DNA from: Vibrio fortis
Lineage (GTDB): Bacteria > Pseudomonadota > Gammaproteobacteria > Enterobacterales > Vibrionaceae
Direction: 5' to 3'
NCBI RefSeq assembly: GCF_024347475.1
Contig: NZ_AP025488.1
Coordinates: 806,001-870,000 of the forward strand
DNA length: 64,000 nt
How positions within the stretch are numbered: position 1 is the first letter of the stretch; each line of letters starts with the position of its first letter. This document shows, piece after piece, positions 34,839 to 44,281 of this stretch. The position numbers and the translations under genes are program-made. Under the pieces are notes generated by a model. The model had not been told where the DNA came from and made no database searches. It saw only the letters and a list, made by a program, of their open reading frames with translations.

Positions 34839-36599
34839 CTATTTCATTGCCGCTGGCTCATTGAGCTTTTTTACGCCACCGCGAGAGGCGTTAACCAGTA
34901 ACACACCTACCGACAATACAATCGAACCACACAGTAGGAATAGGGCACGACCAGTGATGTCATTTGGAATCAGAGCCATTGCTAGGATACCGAAACCTGC
35001 AGTACAGATTAACTTACCAAGCATTGAGCGCTGTTTAGTGTCTAGGTTTTGCTGCTCTTGAGACTCTGCCACAACCGGTGTGTTCCAGTTCTCGAATAGC
35101 TTCTCAACTTCCGCTTCACGCTCAGGCGTACGACCTTTGTAAACCAATGTTGTAGCTAGGAAGAAGCCACCAGTGAACACCACGTGTGCTGCTAAGCTCA
35201 GTGCCACTTTCAAGTCAGACCATTCGCGACCTGTCAGTGCGTGTTCTAGGTTAAACCAGTTTTGAACGTCTTCAGCTTGTAGAGAGATACCGAAGATGTA
35301 AGAAACGAAACCACCTACAATCAACGTTGCCCAACCAGCCCAGTCTGGAGTCTTACGAACCCACATACCTAGAAGTACAGGGATAAGCATAGGGAAGCCA
35401 ATCAATGCACCCACGTTGAGTACGATATCGAACAGGCTTAGGTGACGCAGTGAGTTGATGAACAAGCCAATACCAATGATGATGAAGCCCATCATTACGG
35501 TTGTTGCTTTACTTACTACAACCAACTCTTTTTGTGTCGCTTGTGGGCGAACGATAGGGCTGTAGAAGTTCATTACAAAGATACCAGCATTACGGTTTAG
35601 GCCAGAGTCCATAGAAGACATGGTTGCCGCGAACATTGCAGACATAAGAAGACCAACCATACCTGCTGGCATTACGTTTTGTACGAATGCTAGGTAAGCG
35701 GCGTCTGCTCCCACTGAACCGTATTGCTCAGCGAAGTCAGGCATGAATGCACTTACGTACCAAGCAGGTAAGAACCAAATTAGTGGGCCAACAATCATTA
35801 GTACACATGCAAGGCCAGCTGCTTTACGTGCGTTTTCGCTGTCTTTTGCACATAGGTAACGGTAAGCGTTGATGCTGTTGTTCATTACACCAAACTGCTT
35901 GATGAAGATGAACACAACCCAAAGGATGAAGATGCTCATGTAGTTCAGGTTGTTACCAACCATGAAGTCGCCATCAAAGTTTGCAACAATATTACTTAGG
36001 CCACCACCGTGGAAGTAAGCCGCTACCGCACAGGTAATCGTTACTGCCATGATAACAAGCATCTGCATGAAGTCAGAGGCTACAACCGCCCAAGAACCGC
36101 CGGTTACTGCCATTAGCATCAATACAAGGCCGGTTACAACAATCGTTGCTTCCATTGGGATGTTGAATACAGCGGCAACAAAGATTGCGAGGCCGTTCAA
36201 CCAGATACCTGCTGAAATCAAGCTGTCAGGCATACCAGCCCAAGTGAAGAACTGCTCTGAAGTTTTACCAAAACGCTGACGAATTGCTTCGATTGCGGTA
36301 ACTACGCGAAGCTGACGGAATTTTGGAGCAAAATAGATGTAGTTCATGAAGTAGCCAAATGCATTGGCTAAGAATAGGATTACAACGACGAAACCGTCGC
36401 TGAACGCGCGTCCTGCGGCACCTGTAAACGTCCATGCTGAAAACTGTGTCATGAAGGCGGTTGCACCAACCATCCACCACAACATTTTGCCGCCCCCTCT
36501 AAAGTAATCACTTGTTGAAGTTGTGAACTTACGGAACATCCAACCAATGGCTACAAGAAAGAAGAAGTAGGCAAGAACAACAAGAGTATCAATAGTCAT
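34839..36599 (-). CDS. Sodium:solute symporter of the alginate locus (SSS family, copy 1)
   Basis: The 586-residue SSS-family protein has about 13-14 helices. The N-terminal signature SDYFRGGGKMLWWMVGATAF precedes the Na+-site region FMTQFSAWTFTGAAGRAFSDG. Orthologues in alginate-degrading vibrios import alginate oligomers or DEH. About 70% or more of the visible residues match the second copy at 57525, so the two are paralogues. A palindromic FadR-type operator is centred about 67 bases upstream of its ATG. It is next to kdgF-kdgK-eda but in a separate unit, with the eda terminator between them. Confidence 0.85.
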   Translation of the reverse strand: MTIDTLVVLAYFFFLVAIGWMFRKFTTSTSDYFRGGGKMLWWMVGATAFMTQFSAWTFTGAAGRAFSDGFVVVILFLANAFGYFMNYIYFAPKFRQLRVVTAIEAIRQRFGKTSEQFFTWAGMPDSLISAGIWLNGLAIFVAAVFNIPMEATIVVTGLVLMLMAVTGGSWAVVASDFMQMLVIMAVTITCAVAAYFHGGGLSNIVANFDGDFMVGNNLNYMSIFILWVVFIFIKQFGVMNNSINAYRYLCAKDSENARKAAGLACVLMIVGPLIWFLPAWYVSAFMPDFAEQYGSVGADAAYLAFVQNVMPAGMVGLLMSAMFAATMSSMDSGLNRNAGIFVMNFYSPIVRPQATQKELVVVSKATTVMMGFIIIGIGLFINSLRHLSLFDIVLNVGALIGFPMLIPVLLGMWVRKTPDWAGWATLIVGGFVSYIFGISLQAEDVQNWFNLEHALTGREWSDLKVALSLAAHVVFTGGFFLATTLVYKGRTPEREAEVEKLFENWNTPVVAESQEQQNLDTKQRSMLGKLICTAGFGILAMALIPNDITGRALFLLCGSIVLSVGVLLVNASRGGVKKLNEPAAMK

Positions 36600-36660
36600 T
36601 TTTTCAGCCTTTTAAGTGTGATCATTAACTGACTCCTAGATTACTCTTTTATGATTATAT

Positions 36661-36671
36661 TTGTACTACAA
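36661..36671. promoter_or_regulatory. FadR-type operator before symporter 1 (perfect copy)
   Basis: TTGTACTACAA is a perfect TTGTA-N-TACAA palindrome lying 62 bases before the symporter ATG (reverse strand). It fits the TNGTNNNACNA consensus reported for FadR-subfamily GntR regulators, two of which are encoded at 52.5-54.6 kb. Operator function is inferred. Confidence 0.55.
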
Positions 36672-36803
36672 TATGCTTTTATTGTGATCCAAACCAAGAG
36701 CTTTTCTATATATGAAAATTCTGACAAAGCTATGACATACAGGGCTTTCAAGCATTTTTGTAAAATTCAAGTTACGATAATGACCTCTTTAAAATGTAAC
36801 TAT

Positions 36804-36814
36804 TTGTAATACTA
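36804..36814. promoter_or_regulatory. Second FadR-type operator candidate before symporter 1
   Basis: TTGTAATACTA differs from the palindrome at one base and fully fits TNGTNNNACNA. It lies about 205 bases before the symporter start, in a 480-base AT-rich gap without genes. Confidence 0.35.
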
Positions 36815-36986
36815 TTGAGTTCTTTTTAAATCAGTGAGTTAGCTGTAAAGGCGCTGGTTTTAACCTTTGGGTGCCATAACCCTAATCGATTAGTGGATGC
36901 TGTTTAACTTCTCAAGAGTGATAAGTATAGTTCGTTCTGAAGCGTTACTGCGCGTCAGCGGTTTAGGCTAATTGTATTGATATCAT

Positions 36987-37001
36987 CATACTATTAGTAT
37001 G
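36987..37001. repeat. Perfect 15-base palindrome of unknown role
   Basis: CATACTA-T-TAGTATG is a perfect inverted repeat between the eda terminator and the symporter promoter region. It is too short to be a terminator and could be a regulator site. It is not the FadR-type motif. Confidence 0.4.
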
Positions 37002-37030
37002 CAAAATTCGTGTTAGCACCATCCTAAACG

Positions 37031-37057
37031 AAAAAAGCGAGCCAATAGGCTCGCTTT
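37031..37057 (-). terminator. Rho-independent terminator after eda
   Basis: AAAGCGAGCC/GGCTCGCTTT closes a four-base loop, and six A on its left give the T tract on the reverse strand. Confidence 0.85.
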
Positions 37058-37081
37058 GAACATAATCTGTCGTCAGATAAA

Positions 37082-37708
37082 TTATTTTGCGACGTGATTC
37101 ACTGCATCACGTACTAGAGCACCTAACTCGTCCCACTTACCTTCGTCGATAAGTTTTGTTGGAACCATCCAAGTACCGCCACACGCCAGAACTGAAGGAA
37201 TAGATAGGTATTCATCAACGTTCTTCAAGCTAACGCCACCAGTTGGCATGAATTTCACTGGGTAAACGGCTGTCAATGCTTTTAGCATGCTTGTACCGCC
37301 TGAAGGTTCAGCAGGGAAGAACTTCAGTGTGCGTAGGCCCATTTCCATTGCTTGCTCAACTAGGCTTGGGTTGTTTACACCAGGAACGATAGCAACACCT
37401 TTATCGATACAGTATTGAACGGTGCGTGGGTTAAAGCCAGGGCTCACGATGAAGTCCACGCCCGCTTCGATAGATGCGTCAACTTGCTCGTTAGTCAGTA
37501 CCGTACCAGAGCCGATCAGCATGTCTGGGAACTCTTTGCGCATGATGCGAATCGCTTCGATTGCACATTCAGTACGTAGCGTGATTTCAGCACACGGCAT
37601 GCCGTTTTCAACAAGTGCTTTACCTAGAGGGATAGCGTCTTCAGCACGGTTGATAGCGATTACAGGGATAACTTTCAGGTTAGCAAGTTGTTCATTTAAT
37701 GTCGTCAT
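37082..37708 (-). CDS. eda: KDPG aldolase (2-keto-3-deoxy-6-phosphogluconate aldolase)
   Basis: This enzyme cleaves KDPG into pyruvate and glyceraldehyde 3-phosphate, the last step of alginate monomer catabolism. The 208-residue TIM barrel shows the conserved glutamate in CAEITLRTE, the GSGTVLT motif and the Schiff-base lysine in TLKFFPAEPSGG. It is last in the kdgF-kdgK-eda unit, 131 bases after kdgK with a strong hairpin in the gap. Vibrio usually has a second eda with the Entner-Doudoroff genes; this one is dedicated to uronates by context. Confidence 0.92.
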   Translation of the reverse strand: MTTLNEQLANLKVIPVIAINRAEDAIPLGKALVENGMPCAEITLRTECAIEAIRIMRKEFPDMLIGSGTVLTNEQVDASIEAGVDFIVSPGFNPRTVQYCIDKGVAIVPGVNNPSLVEQAMEMGLRTLKFFPAEPSGGTSMLKALTAVYPVKFMPTGGVSLKNVDEYLSIPSVLACGGTWMVPTKLIDEGKWDELGALVRDAVNHVAK

Positions 37709-37803
37709 GGATAATATCTCACGTCAAAATTGGCCGATAATCACTGAATTATCAGCATTTTAAAATCTATTGGTACGTCTCTTTCACTATTCTAATTGAG
37801 AAT

Positions 37804-37830
37804 AGCATGACGCTAGATCTGCGTCATGCT
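37804..37830 (-). other. Intercistronic hairpin between kdgK and eda
   Basis: The perfect 10-bp stem AGCATGACGC/GCGTCATGCT has a seven-base loop. A second, weaker hairpin (CTATTCT/AGAATAG) lies next to it at about 37785-37803. No T run follows on the reverse strand. It may reduce read-through or stabilise the kdgK end of the mRNA. Confidence 0.5.
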
Positions 37831-37839
37831 TGCATCAAA

Positions 37840-38778
37840 TTAAGAAGACAGAGACAGTGTAGGCATTGCTTCTTTAGGAATAATCGCACCTTGGTGCTGA
37901 ATCACCGCACCAGCAACGCAGTGACCTGCAAATGCTGCATCACGAGCATTACCACCACAGAAACGTTTTGCTAGGAAGCCAGCACTGAATGAATCGCCCG
38001 CCGCAGTGGTATCGATAACGTTATCCACTGGGTTTGGTGCAACATAATGCGCTGCATCGGCTTCAACGACGAGGCAGTCTTTGCTACCGCGTTTAATGAT
38101 GATCTCTTTAACACCACTCTTTGTGGTGCGTTCAATACACTGCTCAATGCAAGTGTCACCGTAAAGCTCTTGTTCGTCATCGAACGTTAGCAATGCAATG
38201 TCTGTAAACTTAAGCATCTTCATGTACCAAGACTGCGCTTCTTGTTGGCTATTCCAAAGCTTAGGGCGGTAATTATTATCAAAAATCACTTGGCCATTTT
38301 GCTTTTTGTATTCTTCTAGGAAAGTCAGAAGTGCTGAACGGCCTTTTTCTGTAAGAATCGCCAGTGTAATACCGCTCAAGTAAAGCGCATCGTATGAAAA
38401 TAGCTTGTCTAAAAGCGAAGATGCATCATCGCCATCAAGTAGGTATTTCGCCGCAGCGTCATTACGCCAGTAGTGGAAGCTACGCTCACCCGTTTCATCG
38501 GTTTCGATGTAGTAAAGGCCAGGCTGCTTTTCGTCAATCTGTTTTACTAGGCTAGTGTCGATGCCTTCCGCGTTCCACTTCTCAAGCATGTCTAGGCTAA
38601 ATGGGTCATTACCCAGCGCCGTTACATAGCTGGTTTTGATATTTTGCTCTTGGGTTAAGCGAGATAGGTACAAAGCCGTGTTTAGTGTATCACCACCAAA
38701 TGTTTGCTTAAGCCCATCATCTTTTTTCTGTAGCTCAACCATACATTCGCCAATGACCGCGATATTAAATGATTTCAT
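37840..38778 (-). CDS. kdgK: 2-keto-3-deoxygluconate kinase
   Basis: This enzyme phosphorylates KDG to KDPG. The 312-residue PfkB-family kinase has the N-terminal GECMVEL and FGGDTLNTALYLSRL motifs and the C-terminal anion-hole signature DTTAAGDSFSAGFLAKR. AAGGTAAGCAC precedes the ATG. It lies 34 bases after kdgF and before eda, in pathway order. Confidence 0.92.
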   Translation of the reverse strand: MKSFNIAVIGECMVELQKKDDGLKQTFGGDTLNTALYLSRLTQEQNIKTSYVTALGNDPFSLDMLEKWNAEGIDTSLVKQIDEKQPGLYYIETDETGERSFHYWRNDAAAKYLLDGDDASSLLDKLFSYDALYLSGITLAILTEKGRSALLTFLEEYKKQNGQVIFDNNYRPKLWNSQQEAQSWYMKMLKFTDIALLTFDDEQELYGDTCIEQCIERTTKSGVKEIIIKRGSKDCLVVEADAAHYVAPNPVDNVIDTTAAGDSFSAGFLAKRFCGGNARDAAFAGHCVAGAVIQHQGAIIPKEAMPTLSLSS

Positions 38779-38812
38779 GTGCTTACCTTAGCAACTGAGG
38801 TTGCGCTATAAA

Positions 38813-39148
38813 TTATTTTAGGAAATCTTCGCGAGCAGGGTTGAAGATATCAAGAAGAATGCTGTCTTGCTCTAGAGCAACGGCACCGTGCATCATGTGT
38901 TTGCGAGCAAAGTATGCATCACCTTCTTTAAGTACTTTCTTCTCACCTTCGATTTCAGCTTCAAAACTACCGCGAACGACATAACCGATTTGGTCATGAA
39001 TTTCGTGTGTATGAGGGTGACCAATTGCGCCTTTGTCAAAAGATAGGTGTACAGCCATTAGATCGTCTGTGTATGCCACGATCTTACGCTTGATGCCGTC
39101 GCCCAGATCTTCCCATGGTTGTTCGTTATTGATAAAGAATGCGTTCAT
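38813..39148 (-). CDS. kdgF: KdgF, cupin that linearises unsaturated uronate monomers
   Basis: KdgF converts the ring form of the 4,5-unsaturated uronate released by lyases into the linear ketone, speeding alginate and pectin monomer use. The 111-residue cupin has metal ligands in HPHTHEIHDQIGYVVRG (His, His, His/Gln) and in HMMHGAVAL. GGAGAGACACA precedes the ATG. It is the first gene of the unit, divergent from the PL17 pair. Confidence 0.88.
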   Translation of the reverse strand: MNAFFINNEQPWEDLGDGIKRKIVAYTDDLMAVHLSFDKGAIGHPHTHEIHDQIGYVVRGSFEAEIEGEKKVLKEGDAYFARKHMMHGAVALEQDSILLDIFNPAREDFLK

Positions 39149-39220
39149 TGTGTCTCTCCAAAGCGTATAAATTTTTTATATGTTCATTAAGTTGTCTTCA
39201 TCATAAGGGATTAGGCTTAA

Positions 39221-39231
39221 TTATAATACAA
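39221..39231. promoter_or_regulatory. Degenerate FadR-type operator before kdgF
   Basis: TTATAATACAA has one mismatch to TTGTA-N-TACAA and sits 73 bases before the kdgF ATG. A second relative, TTGTATTACTT at 39403-39413 (two mismatches), sits 68 bases before the PL17 start. The 332-base divergent region holds no gene. Confidence 0.35.
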
Positions 39232-39480
39232 TATATCCAGAAATGTGTGATATTGATCAAGTGCTACTTTTTATATCTCTGTAAAATCAATGACTTAACA
39301 TAACTCTGATAATTGTTATTGGCTTTTTAGATCAAAGGTTTAGCGAGATTTATGTGATTCTGCTCATCATTTAGCGATGAATAGGTAGGATTAAACCTCA
39401 TATTGTATTACTTTATATGAAGTTTAAGAAATAGATTGAAATTCAAATACAGAAACTCTTCATCGAGGGTGATAAAGAAC

Positions 39481-41664
39481 ATGACTACACAACCAATACT
39501 ACTAACGGACGCGGAAATTGAAGCACTTCATTTAGAAGTTGGCCGTTCAAGTCTAATGGGTAAGACGATTGCAGCGAATCAAAAAGAGCTGGAAGCCTTC
39601 ATGCGCCTACCTATTGACGTGCCTGGGCATGGCGAAGCGGGTGGTTACGAGCACAACCGTCATAAACAAAACTACACATACATGAACCTAGCTGGTCGTT
39701 TGTTCCTTATCACTAAAGAGCAGAAGTACGCTGATTTTGTTACTGAACTACTGGAAGTTTACGCAGACAAGTATCTAACGTTTGATTTCCATGTTCAGAA
39801 GAACACTAACCCAACGGGTCGTCTTTTCCACCAGATTCTAAACGAACATTGCTGGTTAATGTTTACTAGCTTGGCGTATTCGTGCGTTAAGTCTACTTTG
39901 ACGCAAGAACAACGTGACAACATTGAGTCTCGTATCTTCGAACCTATGTTAGAGATGTTCACGGTGAAGTACGCACACGACTTCGACCGCATCCATAACC
40001 ACGGTATCTGGGCTGTAGCGGCAGTTGGTATTTGTGGCCTAGCATTAGGTAAGCGTGAATACCTAGAGATGTCTGTATACGGTCTTGATCGTAACGACAC
40101 AGGTGGTTTCTTAGCACAAATTTCTCAACTGTTCGCGCCTTCTGGCTACTACATGGAAGGTCCTTACTATCACCGTTATGCGATTCGCCCTACGTGTGTT
40201 TTCGCTGAGGTGATCCATCGCCATATGCCAGAAGTCGACATCTACAACTACAAAGGCGGCGTGATTGGCAACACAGTACAAGCAATGCTTTCAACGGCTT
40301 ACCCTAATGGTGAATTCCCAGCACTGAACGATGCGTCTCGCACTATGGGCATCACGGACATGGGCGTACAAGTTGCTGTTAGCGTTTACAGCAAACACTA
40401 CGCAGTGGATGGTAAGGTTGATGAAAACATCCTAGGTATGGCGAAGATTCAAGATGCAGTATGGATGCATGGCTGTGGTCTAGAACTTTCTAAAGCATAC
40501 GAAGCGGCAAGCGCTGAAAAAGAAATCGGCATGCCTTTCTGGCCAAGTGTTGAGTTGAACGAAGGTCCAGAAGGTCACAACGGTGCGCAAGGCTTCATCC
40601 GTATGCAAGACAGCAAAGGCGATGTGTCTCAGCTGGTGATGAACTACGGTCAACACGGTATGGGTCACGGCAACTTCGATACGCTCGGTATTACCTTTTT
40701 CAACCGTGGTCAAGAAGTGCTACGTGAATACGGATTCTGTCGTTGGGTGAACGTTGAGCCAAAATTCGGTGGTCGTTACCTAGACGAAAACAAGTCTTAC
40801 GCACGCCAGACTATCGCGCACAACGCGGTAACAATTGATGAGAAATGTCAGAACAACTTTGATGTTGAGCGCGCAGACTCTGTTCACGGCTTACCTCACT
40901 TCTTCAAAGTAGAAGACCAAAAAATTAATGGTATGAGTGCGTTCGCGAACGACCATTACGAAGGTTTTGACATGCAACGCAGTGTGTTCATGCTAAACCT
41001 TGAAGGTCTGGAATCTCCGCTACTATTAGATCTGTATCGCTTAGATTCAGAAGATGGCGAGCACCAATATGACTACTCTCATCAATACGAAGGTCAGATT
41101 GTTCGCACTAATTTCGATTACCAAACACACAAAGAGCTCCACACGCTAGGCGGCGACTTCGGTTACCAACACCTATGGAATGTCGCAAGTGGTGAAGCGA
41201 ACGAGACTGCGCTAGTGAGTTGGCTACAAAACAACACCTACTACACATGGCTAGGTACAAGCTCGAACGATAACGGTGAAGTTATCTTTACTCGCTCTGG
41301 TGCGAATGACCCAAGCTTCAACCTACGTTCAGAGCCAGCGTTTATTCTGCGTAGCAAAGGTGAAACAACGCTGTTTGCTTCAGTTCTAGAGACGCACGGT
41401 TACTTCAACGAAGAGTTTGAGCAGTCAGTGAACGCTCGTGGCCAAGTACAAGACATCAAAGTACTGGCGCACAACAACATCGGTTCTGTTGTTGAAATTG
41501 AAACGAATACCTCTCGTGTCACAGTGATGATCAGCAACCAACTGGGTGCAACTGACACTACTGAACACAAAGTCGAATTAAATGGCAAAACGTACAGCTG
41601 GACAGGTTTCTACTCGCTAGAAGAGAACCTAATTGACTCAACTTCAGCTGGTCAGGAGAAATAA
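39481..41664 (+). CDS. PL17 oligoalginate lyase (copy 1)
   Basis: This exolytic lyase releases unsaturated uronate monomers from alginate oligomers. The 727-residue protein has an (alpha/alpha) toroid domain followed by a heparinase II/III-like beta-sandwich. The catalytic set of the family is visible: Asn173-His174 in IHNHGIWA and the Tyr of GPYYHR near residue 230, spaced as in characterised PL17 enzymes. There is no signal peptide, so it acts in the cytoplasm on imported oligomers. The ATG at 39481 is preferred to an in-frame ATG at 39436. It is two bases from the second copy. Confidence 0.92.
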   Translation: MTTQPILLTDAEIEALHLEVGRSSLMGKTIAANQKELEAFMRLPIDVPGHGEAGGYEHNRHKQNYTYMNLAGRLFLITKEQKYADFVTELLEVYADKYLTFDFHVQKNTNPTGRLFHQILNEHCWLMFTSLAYSCVKSTLTQEQRDNIESRIFEPMLEMFTVKYAHDFDRIHNHGIWAVAAVGICGLALGKREYLEMSVYGLDRNDTGGFLAQISQLFAPSGYYMEGPYYHRYAIRPTCVFAEVIHRHMPEVDIYNYKGGVIGNTVQAMLSTAYPNGEFPALNDASRTMGITDMGVQVAVSVYSKHYAVDGKVDENILGMAKIQDAVWMHGCGLELSKAYEAASAEKEIGMPFWPSVELNEGPEGHNGAQGFIRMQDSKGDVSQLVMNYGQHGMGHGNFDTLGITFFNRGQEVLREYGFCRWVNVEPKFGGRYLDENKSYARQTIAHNAVTIDEKCQNNFDVERADSVHGLPHFFKVEDQKINGMSAFANDHYEGFDMQRSVFMLNLEGLESPLLLDLYRLDSEDGEHQYDYSHQYEGQIVRTNFDYQTHKELHTLGGDFGYQHLWNVASGEANETALVSWLQNNTYYTWLGTSSNDNGEVIFTRSGANDPSFNLRSEPAFILRSKGETTLFASVLETHGYFNEEFEQSVNARGQVQDIKVLAHNNIGSVVEIETNTSRVTVMISNQLGATDTTEHKVELNGKTYSWTGFYSLEENLIDSTSAGQEK

Positions 41665-41666
41665 GA

Positions 41667-43817
41667 ATGAGCTATCAACCACTTTTACTGAACTTTGAAG
41701 AAGCGGCAGAGCTTCGTAAAGAACTTGGCAAGGATAGCCTATTAGGAAAAGCACTTACTCGCGACATCAACCAAACTGACGCTTACATGGCAGAAGTGGG
41801 TATTGAAGTTCCGGGACACGGCGAGGGCGGCGGTTACGAACATAACCGTCACAAGCAAAACTACATCCATATGGACCTTGCGGGTCGTCTATTCCTTATC
41901 ACAGAAGAGACAAAATACCGTGACTACATCGTGGATATGCTAACAGCTTACGCGAAGGTGTACCCATCGCTAGAGAGCAACACTAGCCGTGACTCAAACC
42001 CACCGGGTAAGATCTTCCACCAAACATTGAATGAAAACATGTGGATGCTGTACGCGTCATGCGCATACAGCTGTGTTTACCACACGATTTCTGAAGATGA
42101 AAAAACGCTGATTGAAAACGACCTATTCAAGCAGATGATCGAGCTGTTCGTTGTGACATACGGCCATGACTTCGACATCGTACACAACCACGGTCTTTGG
42201 GCAGTAGCAGCGGTAGGTATTTGTGGCTATGCAATCAACGATCAAGAATCGGTAGATAAGGCACTTTACGGCCTTAAGCTAGACAAAGTGAGCGGCGGTT
42301 TCCTAGCTCAGCTAGACCAACTGTTCTCGCCAGACGGTTACTACATGGAAGGCCCTTACTACCACCGTTTTTCACTGCGTCCAATCTACCTGTTCGCAGA
42401 GGCAATCGAGCGTCGTCAACCTGAGCTTGGTATTTACGAATTCAACGATTCAGTTATCAAGACAACGTCTTACGCGGTATTTAAGACAGCATTCCCAGAC
42501 GGTACGCTACCTGCACTGAACGATTCATCGAAGACAATTTCTATCAACGATGAAGGTGTGATCATGGCAACGTCTGTGTGTTACCACCGCTATGAGCAGA
42601 CTGAAACTCTGCTTGGCATGGCTGATCACCAACAAGATGTATGGGTTCATATCTCAGGTAAAACACTATCAAACGCGGTTGAAGCGGCTGACGACATCAA
42701 GCCATTCAACTGGGGTAGCCTGTTCGTGACGGATGGCCCTGAAGGTGAGAAAGGCGGCGTGAGCATTCTTCGTCACCGTGATGAGCAAGACGACGACACA
42801 ATGGCTCTGATTTGGTTTGGTCAGCACGGCTCGGATCACCAGTACCACTCTGCACTTGACCACGGCCACTACGATGGTCTGCACCTAAGCGTGTTCAACC
42901 GCGGTCACGAAGTACTGCACGATTACGGCTTCGGTCGCTGGGTAAACGTTGAGCCTAAATTTGGCGGTCGTTACATCCCAGAGAACAAGTCTTACTGTAA
43001 GCAGACTGTGGCGCATAACACAGTAACGGTTGACCAAAAAACTCAAAACAACTTCGACACAGCACTGGCTGAGTCTAAGTTTGGTCAGAAGCACTTCTTT
43101 GTGGCAGACGACCAGTCTCTGCAAGGCATGAGCGGTACAATCTCTGAGTACTACACAGGTGTAGATATGCAGCGCAGCGTCATTCTTGCTGAGCTTCCTG
43201 AGTTTGAAAAACCACTAGTGATTGATGTGTACCGCATTGAAGCTGATGCTGAGCACCAATACGACCTACCAGTTCACCACTCTGGTCAAATCATTCGTAC
43301 TGATTTTGATTACAGTATTGAAAAAACGCTGAAACCACTTGGCGAAGACAACGGTTACCAACACCTATGGAACGTTGCTTCAGGTAAAGTGAACGGTAGC
43401 TCTTTGGTTAGCTGGTTGCACGACAGCAGCTACTACAGCTTAGTAACAAGCGCTAATGAAGGCAGTGAAGTGATTTTTGCGCGTACTGGTGCGAACGATC
43501 CAGACTTCAACCTGAAGAGCGAACCAGCACTTATCTTGCGTCAATCTGGTCAAAACCACGTGTTCGCTTCTGTATTAGAAACGCACGGTTACTTTAACGA
43601 GTCTATCGAAGCCTCTGTAGGCGCTCGTGGGCTTGTAGAATCTGTGTCTGTTGTGGGCCATAACAGTGTCGGGACTGTTGTTCGCATTCAGACCACCTCT
43701 GGCAACACTTACCACTACGGTATCTCTAACCAAGCTGAAGATGTTCAGCAAGCGACTCACACCGTTGAGTTCGCAGGTGAGACTTACTCATGGGAAGGTG
43801 CATTCGCGAAGCTGTAA
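41667..43817 (+). CDS. PL17 oligoalginate lyase (copy 2)
   Basis: The 716-residue paralogue of the preceding gene has the same architecture and the same catalytic motifs: VHNHGLWAVAAVGIC (Asn174-His175) and EGPYYHRF near residues 227-234. It diverges notably in the central insert around residues 310-395 (DEGVIMATSVCYHRYEQTET, HISGKTLSNAVEAADDIKPF) and adds a His-rich HQYHSALDHGHYDG loop. The pair may differ in preference for mannuronate or guluronate ends. CAGGAGAAATAAG precedes the ATG, and a terminator follows. Confidence 0.92.
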   Translation: MSYQPLLLNFEEAAELRKELGKDSLLGKALTRDINQTDAYMAEVGIEVPGHGEGGGYEHNRHKQNYIHMDLAGRLFLITEETKYRDYIVDMLTAYAKVYPSLESNTSRDSNPPGKIFHQTLNENMWMLYASCAYSCVYHTISEDEKTLIENDLFKQMIELFVVTYGHDFDIVHNHGLWAVAAVGICGYAINDQESVDKALYGLKLDKVSGGFLAQLDQLFSPDGYYMEGPYYHRFSLRPIYLFAEAIERRQPELGIYEFNDSVIKTTSYAVFKTAFPDGTLPALNDSSKTISINDEGVIMATSVCYHRYEQTETLLGMADHQQDVWVHISGKTLSNAVEAADDIKPFNWGSLFVTDGPEGEKGGVSILRHRDEQDDDTMALIWFGQHGSDHQYHSALDHGHYDGLHLSVFNRGHEVLHDYGFGRWVNVEPKFGGRYIPENKSYCKQTVAHNTVTVDQKTQNNFDTALAESKFGQKHFFVADDQSLQGMSGTISEYYTGVDMQRSVILAELPEFEKPLVIDVYRIEADAEHQYDLPVHHSGQIIRTDFDYSIEKTLKPLGEDNGYQHLWNVASGKVNGSSLVSWLHDSSYYSLVTSANEGSEVIFARTGANDPDFNLKSEPALILRQSGQNHVFASVLETHGYFNESIEASVGARGLVESVSVVGHNSVGTVVRIQTTSGNTYHYGISNQAEDVQQATHTVEFAGETYSWEGAFAKL

Positions 43818-43842
43818 TTTTTCAGAAAGCGAGTGAGGTTCT

Positions 43843-43872
43843 AAACGGGTGTCTTCGGATGCCCGTTTTTTT
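43843..43872 (+). terminator. Rho-independent terminator after the PL17 pair
   Basis: AAACGGGTGTC pairs with GATGCCCGTTT around a UUCG tetraloop, followed by seven T. This is a textbook terminator. Confidence 0.9.
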
Positions 43873-44071
43873 ATTCCAAGTTTTGTGAATGTGATGGAAT
43901 GTTGGAATAGCTCTTTAATTAAAGAGAGTAGGCGATATGTATTGAGAGTATTTGGAATAACAACCTAGTTAGCGGTAAGCCGCGATGTGAAATGCAAATG
44001 ACTAGGTCTGTCTTGGTGTTGCTGCTACGAGTGAAACGTGGCGATGTTTCTAGTGGAGGAGCGATTTGGCT

Positions 44072-44281
44072 CTAGAGGATTGTGAAATGTCCTAGCTTCT
44101 GTCCACTGCTCGAGATAATGGTCCCGATACTCTCTCTTTCATCAAATTCGAAGTCGATGAGATAACTTGTGTGTTGCAGCCTCGGTAAGATGTGGCGATG
44201 CAAAATGTCACTGTTTAATTGTCGTATCTCGGTGACCCAAGAGATGTTTTCTTTTAATAAGTCTATTTTGATTTTGAGCAT
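44072..44281 (-). CDS. Possible 69-residue small protein
   Basis: In the gap between the PL17 operon and the FAH-family gene, a reverse-strand frame encodes a protein-like sequence (MLKIKIDLLKENISWVTEIR, FEFDERESIGTIISSSGQ). AAAGG stands eight bases before its ATG, a good ribosome site. No family is recognised, and no clear terminator follows. The remaining parts of the gap (43873-44071 and 44282-44796) show no convincing gene, though forward frames are open there. Confidence 0.4.
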   Translation of the reverse strand: MLKIKIDLLKENISWVTEIRQLNSDILHRHILPRLQHTSYLIDFEFDERESIGTIISSSGQKLGHFTIL

